Positions 59,618 to 64,000 of a DNA stretch of 64,000 nucleotides are shown piece by piece; position 1 is the stretch's first letter; each line of letters begins with the position of its first letter. The translations under genes were made by a program, and so were the position numbers. The notes under the pieces were generated by a model. It was not told the origin of the DNA and did no database searches. It was given only the letters and a program-made list of their open reading frames with translations. Source of the DNA: Nocardia asteroides (GTDB lineage: Bacteria > Actinomycetota > Actinomycetes > Mycobacteriales > Mycobacteriaceae); contig NZ_LR134352.1 of NCBI RefSeq assembly GCF_900637185.1, forward strand, positions 1,984,001-2,048,000. The letters run 5' to 3'.

Positions 59618-60304
59618 TCACGGGCAGCCGCGGGCGATGGTGTGCAGGGTGGCGTTGTCGGCGGCGGTGATGGGGAGGTCGTAGTCGAGGGCGACGGTGA
59701 GGTATTTGGCGGCGTAGAAGCAGTGGTTGGCGCGGGCGGGTGGGAGCCAGTCGGCGGGGGTGTCGTCGCCCTTGGACTGGTTGGTGGACGCGCCGGTGGC
59801 GAGCAGGTTGACCGACAGGTCGTTGGCGAAACGCAGGCGCCGGGCGGGTGGCCAGGTGGCGGCGCCCATGTCCCAGGCGGCGGCCAGCGGGTACACGTGG
59901 TCGATCTGGACGCGGCCGCCGTCGGACTTGCGGAACGCGATGTCGCCGCCGGTGTACGGGTCGGTGAGCACGCCCTCCACGACCACGCACCGGCCGCGCA
60001 GGATCACCGCCCGCAGCTGGGCGGCCAGGACGTTGTTACGGGTGTCGCAGCCGTCGTGGCCGCCCGGCGCGTCGGTGTCGTCGGACCAGGCGGTGCCGAA
60101 CACGCAGGCCTGACCGACCTTGCAGCCGCGTTCGTAGCCGCCGGGGCGCGGCCTGGCGTCGATCACCCGCACCCGGTCGAGCAGCGCGGTGACCTCGGCG
60201 CGCGTGGGACTGCCGGGCGCCGGAAGAACCGGCTCGTCCGGGACGAGGACGCCACAGCCCGCGAGCGCGAGCACCAGCACGAGCAGCCACGCCGACTTCG
60301 CCAT
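59618..60304 (-). CDS. secreted HNH-type nuclease lipoprotein (DUF1524-like)
   Basis: The 228-residue protein begins with a lipoprotein signal (WLLVLVLALAGC, Cys at residue 17). The rest matches the secreted HNH/DUF1524 family: GGRVQIDHVYPLAAAWDMGA carries the DHVxPL nuclease core (His near residue 134), and NLLATGASTNQSKGDDTPADWLPP supplies the Asn and metal-binding part. GYERGCKVGQACVFG and DGCDTRNNVL give cysteines likely in disulfides. It should act outside the membrane, perhaps in DNA scavenging or competition; this is inferred. Confidence 0.85.
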   Translation of the reverse strand: MAKSAWLLVLVLALAGCGVLVPDEPVLPAPGSPTRAEVTALLDRVRVIDARPRPGGYERGCKVGQACVFGTAWSDDTDAPGGHDGCDTRNNVLAAQLRAVILRGRCVVVEGVLTDPYTGGDIAFRKSDGGRVQIDHVYPLAAAWDMGAATWPPARRLRFANDLSVNLLATGASTNQSKGDDTPADWLPPARANHCFYAAKYLTVALDYDLPITAADNATLHTIARGCP

Positions 60305-60349
60305 ACCTGGGAGTTGTAGCCGGAGGTACCGACAACAATCGCGGCGGGG

Positions 60350-60712
60350 CTACAGCCAGGCGCGGGCCAGAATGTCGTCGGCGGCGACTTCGCTGGAATT
60401 CGGCGGAAACCGCGTCGCCGCGATCGAGGAGATGTGCTTGCCGTCGTGGCCGACCAGCCACGAGCCGCCCCGATCCTCGCATTCGGCGATCTTGGCGAAG
60501 ACGGTCAGCAGGAAGGTGATCGAATCGCGCGGATCGGCGGTGTGGGCCAGGCGCTGGGACTCGCCCGGCCTGGACAGGTCCAGCCACACGCCGGACTGGC
60601 CGTCGAGCCGCATGCCGACGATCTTGCCTGCGTCGATGAACGTGAATTTGCGCCGTTCCCACGGGGTTGTCGGGGTATAGCTCTGCTCGAGAACCTGGAG
60701 CAGAATCGTCAT
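60350..60712 (-). CDS. hypothetical 120-residue protein
   Basis: The ATG at 60712 gives MTILLQVLEQSYTPTTPW and 120 residues in total. The protein is soluble, with FTFIDAGKIVGMRLDGQSGVWLDL suggesting a beta-rich start and GGSWLVGHDGKHISS later. The family is not recognised. It lies 45 bp upstream of the nuclease lipoprotein on the same strand and could be its operon partner. Confidence 0.55.
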   Translation of the reverse strand: MTILLQVLEQSYTPTTPWERRKFTFIDAGKIVGMRLDGQSGVWLDLSRPGESQRLAHTADPRDSITFLLTVFAKIAECEDRGGSWLVGHDGKHISSIAATRFPPNSSEVAADDILARAWL

Positions 60713-60885
60713 CACTGCCCTCCGCACGAATACAAGGGGTTCATCGGCCGAGCCGGAGCGAGCCCGGTTCGCCTGGGTCGTTATGTAGTTGTCGCCGGTG
60801 GGTGGTCCGGCCCGTGACCAGGGGATATCCCAAGTATGTTCCGGGATCGGCCAGAAATCCAGGGGGTGCGGGCCGGACGCCGGTC

Positions 60886-63714
60886 ATGTCGGTGCCACCT
60901 GCTTGGATGGTGGCCATGCTGCACGGTCTGTGGTCCCCCGGGTCGGGCCTGCTGCTGTGGCACGACGCCGAACCGGTCGCCGTGGGGTCGGTGCTCGGCG
61001 AGCTGCTCGAGCGCGCCCGCTTCCGGCACCGCGCCCAGGTGCTCGTCGTCGACGCCACGGGGCAGACCGACACCGCCGAGGTGCGCGCGCACGCGCTCGC
61101 GCCACCTACGGCGGCTGTCGTGCTGCGCAGCCGGCTGGCGCGCGAGCACATCTCCGGTGACCTGCGCTTCCTCGGCCACGTCGCGCGCGGGGTGGAACGC
61201 TGGGTGCGGGCCGGCCGGGTGGTGCCGCAGGTGGAGCGCGGCGACGGCCAGTGGTGGGTGCGCTGGCGGCTGGTCGGCGGACAGCGGCAGCGCGCGTGGC
61301 TGGCCGAACTGGCCGCAGCCATGCCCGCGGCGCTGCGGGTCGCCGGATCGCCCGCCGCGGTGCTCGACGACCTGGTCACCGAGCTCACCGACCCGATCGC
61401 CCGCGAGTTCCTGGCACACCGCACCCTCACCCATCCGCTGCTGCGATCGCTGGTCGACGACACCCCGCTCGAGGTGGGCTCCTACCGGCTGGCGGAGACG
61501 CTGTCGCAGTGGCGGGCCGGGTACGCCGCCGACGAGCCCGAACTGGTGCTGCGGCTCTGCGAGCCCGACGGCGAGTTCGGCGCCGTCGACGAAACGGTGG
61601 CGCTGTGGCGGTTGCAGGTATGCCTGCGCCCGGTCGACGACGCGCCCAAACCCGTTGCCCTCGATGATGATCCGGTGCTGGTGCGTACCGCCGCCGAGAA
61701 GCTCGGGCAGGCCCGCAAGGCCTATCCGCGACTGCGCGACCTGCCCGTCGACCCGCGCGGCCTCGACCTGCTGCTGCCCACCGAGGTGGTCGCCGACCTG
61801 GTCGCGCACGGCGCGCACGCGCTGCAGGAGGCCGGTATCCGGCTACTGCTGCCGCGCGCCTGGAACATCGTCGAGCCGAGCATGCGGCTGCGGGTGAGCA
61901 GTCCCGCGGCCGCCGAATCCACCGTCGGGTTGAGCGGATTGCTGTCCTACCGTTGGGAATTGGCACTCGGCGACCTGGTGCTCACCAAGGCCGAGATGGA
62001 ACGGCTGATCCGCAGCAAGTCGAATCTGGTCCAGCTGCGCGGGGAATGGGTGCAGGCCGATCATCGCGCGCTCGCCGCGGCGGCCCGCTACGTCGCGCTG
62101 CACGCCGACGACACCCCGATCACCCTGGCCGACATGATCGGCGAGCTCGCCGCCGAACGGGTCGACAATGTGCCGGTCACCGAGGTCACCGCCGACGGCT
62201 GGGCCGCCGAATTGTTCGCCAGGGAGGGCGAACCCGAGCCGGTCCCGGTGCCGATCGGCTTGAAGGCGGAGCTGCGCCCGTACCAGGAACGCGGCCTGAG
62301 CTGGCTGGCCACGATGAGCAAGCTGAACTGCGGTGCGATCCTGGCCGACGACATGGGCCTGGGCAAGACGGTGCAGGTACTGGCTCTGCTCGCGCACGAA
62401 CGCGAGGCCGCCGGCGACGCCGTCGGCCCCACCCTGCTGGTGTGCCCGATGTCGGTGGTGGGCAACTGGCAGCGCGAAGCGCAACGCTTCACCCCCGATC
62501 TGCGAGTGCTCGTCCACCACGGCGCGGGCCGCCTGACCGGCGCGGAATTCGCCGCTGCGGTGGCGGATTCGGACCTGGTCGTGACGACCTACGCCCTGCT
62601 CGCCCGCGACGCGACCCTGCTCAGCGAGCAGCGGTGGGAGCGGATCGTGCTCGACGAGGCGCAGCACATCAAGAACGCCGCCACCCGCCAGTCCCGGGCC
62701 GCGCGCGCCCTGCCCGGCCGGCATCGGCTGGCGCTCACCGGCACCCCGGTGGAGAACCGGCTGGAGGAACTGCGCGCGCTGTTCGACTTCGCCATGCCGA
62801 AACTGCTCGGCAGCCCGCAGTCGTTCCGCGCCAAGTTCGCCGTGCCGATCGAGCGGGAACGCGATCAGCAGGCCGTCGACCGGCTGCGGCTGATCACCGA
62901 CCCGTTCGTGCTGCGCAGGCTCAAGACCGACCCGGCCGTCATCAGCGATCTGCCGGAGAAGCTGGAGATGACGGTCCGGGCCAACCTCACCGTCGAGCAG
63001 GCGGCGCTGTACCAGGCCGTGGTCGACGACATGCTGGCCAAGCTGAAGGACGCGAAAGGCATGGCGCGCAAGGGCGCGGTGCTCGGCGCGCTCACCCGGC
63101 TCAAGCAGGTCTGCAATCATCCGGCGCATTTCCTCGGCGACGGTTCCCCGATCCTGCGGCGCGGCAGCCACCGCTCCGGCAAGCTGGCCCTGATCGAGGA
63201 CGTGCTCGACGCGGTGGTCGCCGACGGCGAGAAGGCCCTGCTGTTCACCCAGTTCCGCGAATTCGGTGAGCTGGTGCTGCCGTATCTCACCGAACGGTTC
63301 GGCACCCCGATCCCGTTCCTGCACGGCGGGGTGTCCAAGAAGGGCCGCGACGAGATGGTCACCGGCTTCCAGACCGAGAACGGCCCGCCGCTGATGCTGC
63401 TCTCGCTCAAGGCGGGCGGCACCGGGCTCAATCTCACCGCCGCCAATCATGTTGTCCACCTGGATCGCTGGTGGAATCCGGCGGTGGAGAACCAGGCCAC
63501 CGACCGCGCGTTCCGGATCGGCCAGCAGCGCGCGGTGCAGGTCCGCAAGCTGGTCTGCGTCGACACCATCGAGGAGCGGATCGACGAGATGATCAGCGGC
63601 AAGAAGCAGCTGGCCGACCTGGCCGTCGGCGCGGGCGAGAACTGGATCACCGAGCTGAGCACCGACGAACTGCGCGACCTGTTCACCCTGGGCGCCGAGG
63701 CGGTGGGGGAGTAG
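60886..63714 (+). CDS. SNF2-family DEAD/DEAH helicase
   Basis: From ATG 60886 the product is 942 residues; ATGs at 60907 and 60916 (MLHGLWSPG) are possible. The N-terminal ~450 residues are the actinobacterial SNF2-associated helical domain. The helicase core has LRPYQERGLSWLATM, ILADDMGLGKTVQVLALL (Walker A), IVLDEAQHIKN (DEAQ box), ALTGTPVENRLEELRALFDF, LLFTQFREF, LLSLKAGGTGLNLTAANHVVHLDRWWNPAVENQATDRAFRIGQ (motifs V and VI). It is a DNA translocase, possibly in repair. It abuts the SWIM-domain gene with no gap. Confidence 0.93.
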   Translation: MSVPPAWMVAMLHGLWSPGSGLLLWHDAEPVAVGSVLGELLERARFRHRAQVLVVDATGQTDTAEVRAHALAPPTAAVVLRSRLAREHISGDLRFLGHVARGVERWVRAGRVVPQVERGDGQWWVRWRLVGGQRQRAWLAELAAAMPAALRVAGSPAAVLDDLVTELTDPIAREFLAHRTLTHPLLRSLVDDTPLEVGSYRLAETLSQWRAGYAADEPELVLRLCEPDGEFGAVDETVALWRLQVCLRPVDDAPKPVALDDDPVLVRTAAEKLGQARKAYPRLRDLPVDPRGLDLLLPTEVVADLVAHGAHALQEAGIRLLLPRAWNIVEPSMRLRVSSPAAAESTVGLSGLLSYRWELALGDLVLTKAEMERLIRSKSNLVQLRGEWVQADHRALAAAARYVALHADDTPITLADMIGELAAERVDNVPVTEVTADGWAAELFAREGEPEPVPVPIGLKAELRPYQERGLSWLATMSKLNCGAILADDMGLGKTVQVLALLAHEREAAGDAVGPTLLVCPMSVVGNWQREAQRFTPDLRVLVHHGAGRLTGAEFAAAVADSDLVVTTYALLARDATLLSEQRWERIVLDEAQHIKNAATRQSRAARALPGRHRLALTGTPVENRLEELRALFDFAMPKLLGSPQSFRAKFAVPIERERDQQAVDRLRLITDPFVLRRLKTDPAVISDLPEKLEMTVRANLTVEQAALYQAVVDDMLAKLKDAKGMARKGAVLGALTRLKQVCNHPAHFLGDGSPILRRGSHRSGKLALIEDVLDAVVADGEKALLFTQFREFGELVLPYLTERFGTPIPFLHGGVSKKGRDEMVTGFQTENGPPLMLLSLKAGGTGLNLTAANHVVHLDRWWNPAVENQATDRAFRIGQQRAVQVRKLVCVDTIEERIDEMISGKKQLADLAVGAGENWITELSTDELRDLFTLGAEAVGE

Positions 63715-64000
63715 ATGGCCGATTTCAGTCAGTTCGGGCCGCGCAGGCCGGTCACCGGCGGTGCGGCGGCCAGGGGCGGGTTCGGCCGCACCTGGTGGGG
63801 CAAGGCGCTGCTCGACGCGGTGGAGAAAGTCGCCGACGCGGGCAGGCTCTCGCGCGGGCGCACCTATGCCAGGGCCGGGCAGGTGGTGAACTACCGGATC
63901 GAGCGCGGCGCCGTCACCGCCGAGGTGCAGGGCAGCCAGCCCAGCCCCTTCACCTCGGTGCTCACCCTGCGCCCGCTGCGCGCGGAGGAGATCGACCTGC
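63715..64000 (+). CDS. SWIM zinc-finger protein, N-terminal part (runs off the window)
   Basis: The ATG at 63715 directly follows the TAG of the SNF2 gene, and the frame is open to the right edge (95 residues). GGFGRTWWGKALLDAVEKVADAGRLSRGRTYARAGQVVNYRIERGAVTAEVQGSQPSPF is the typical start of the SWIM-domain proteins encoded next to SNF2 helicases in actinobacteria. The zinc finger itself would lie beyond the window. Confidence 0.85.
   Translation, partial: MADFSQFGPRRPVTGGAAARGGFGRTWWGKALLDAVEKVADAGRLSRGRTYARAGQVVNYRIERGAVTAEVQGSQPSPFTSVLTLRPLRAEEIDL

Overview
The window is GC-rich, densely coded chromosomal DNA from an actinobacterium. IdeR/DtxR-type iron boxes, a catechol siderophore locus, mycothiol- and deazaflavin-linked enzyme families and a split pntAa/pntAb transhydrogenase point to a mycolic-acid genus, most likely Nocardia (Rhodococcus is the alternative). 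This is inferred from gene content; no rRNA or marker gene is present. I saw no tRNA, rRNA, CRISPR array or insertion sequence.

Region 1 (1-8030) is the most novel part. Seven genes read leftward from about 6.1 kb form a ribosomal-peptide (RiPP) type cluster: a PhyH-like Fe(II)/2-oxoglutarate oxygenase, a 40-residue precursor-like peptide with a very strong ribosome binding site, a 14-bp hairpin, an HExxH-type putative peptide beta-hydroxylase, a YcaO protein, an MFS exporter, a GT-A-like glycosyltransferase and a sulfotransferase-like protein. A STAND-type NTPase regulator is divergent from them. I do not recognise this combination as a described class.

Region 2 (8-17 kb) is housekeeping: a GNAT protein, a GlcD-like FAD oxidase, GtrA, peptidase E, a mycothiol-dependent enzyme, a HIT protein and the NAD(P) transhydrogenase operon pntAa-pntAb-pntB, which ends at a 17-bp-stem terminator.

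Region 3 (17-38.8 kb) is a complete iron-regulated catechol siderophore locus. One operon (29.9 to 17.2 kb, leftward) encodes 2,3-dihydroxybenzoate (DHB) synthesis, a C-A-PCP-E-C-A-PCP-TE NRPS and a binding lipoprotein. The DHB-AMP ligase is divergent from it across a near-perfect iron box. A second operon (37.8 to 31.7 kb, leftward) encodes two FecCD permeases, the ATPase, a second binding lipoprotein, an EntS-like exporter, a siderophore-interacting reductase and, last, the stand-alone aryl carrier protein. Two more iron boxes lie between this operon and a divergent secreted protein. The NRPS layout predicts DHB-D-(basic residue)-X. No MbtH-like gene is visible.

Region 4 (38.8-53.5 kb) is mixed metabolism and efflux: a DHA2 exporter, an AAA ATPase, a TetR-controlled old-yellow-enzyme/deazaflavin-reductase fusion with twin operators, an NmrA-type reductase with a divergent AraC regulator, a thioesterase, an SDR, an NCS2 permease and the branched-chain 2-oxoacid dehydrogenase operon (E1alpha-E1beta-E2) with a divergent Lrp regulator.

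Region 5 (53.6-64 kb) holds a HigBA toxin-antitoxin pair behind two operator palindromes, an Mrr-like restriction protein, a lipoprotein, a BenE transporter, a rhodanese, the relic of a PIN-domain toxin, a secreted HNH-type nuclease lipoprotein, a SNF2 helicase and the start of its SWIM-domain partner.
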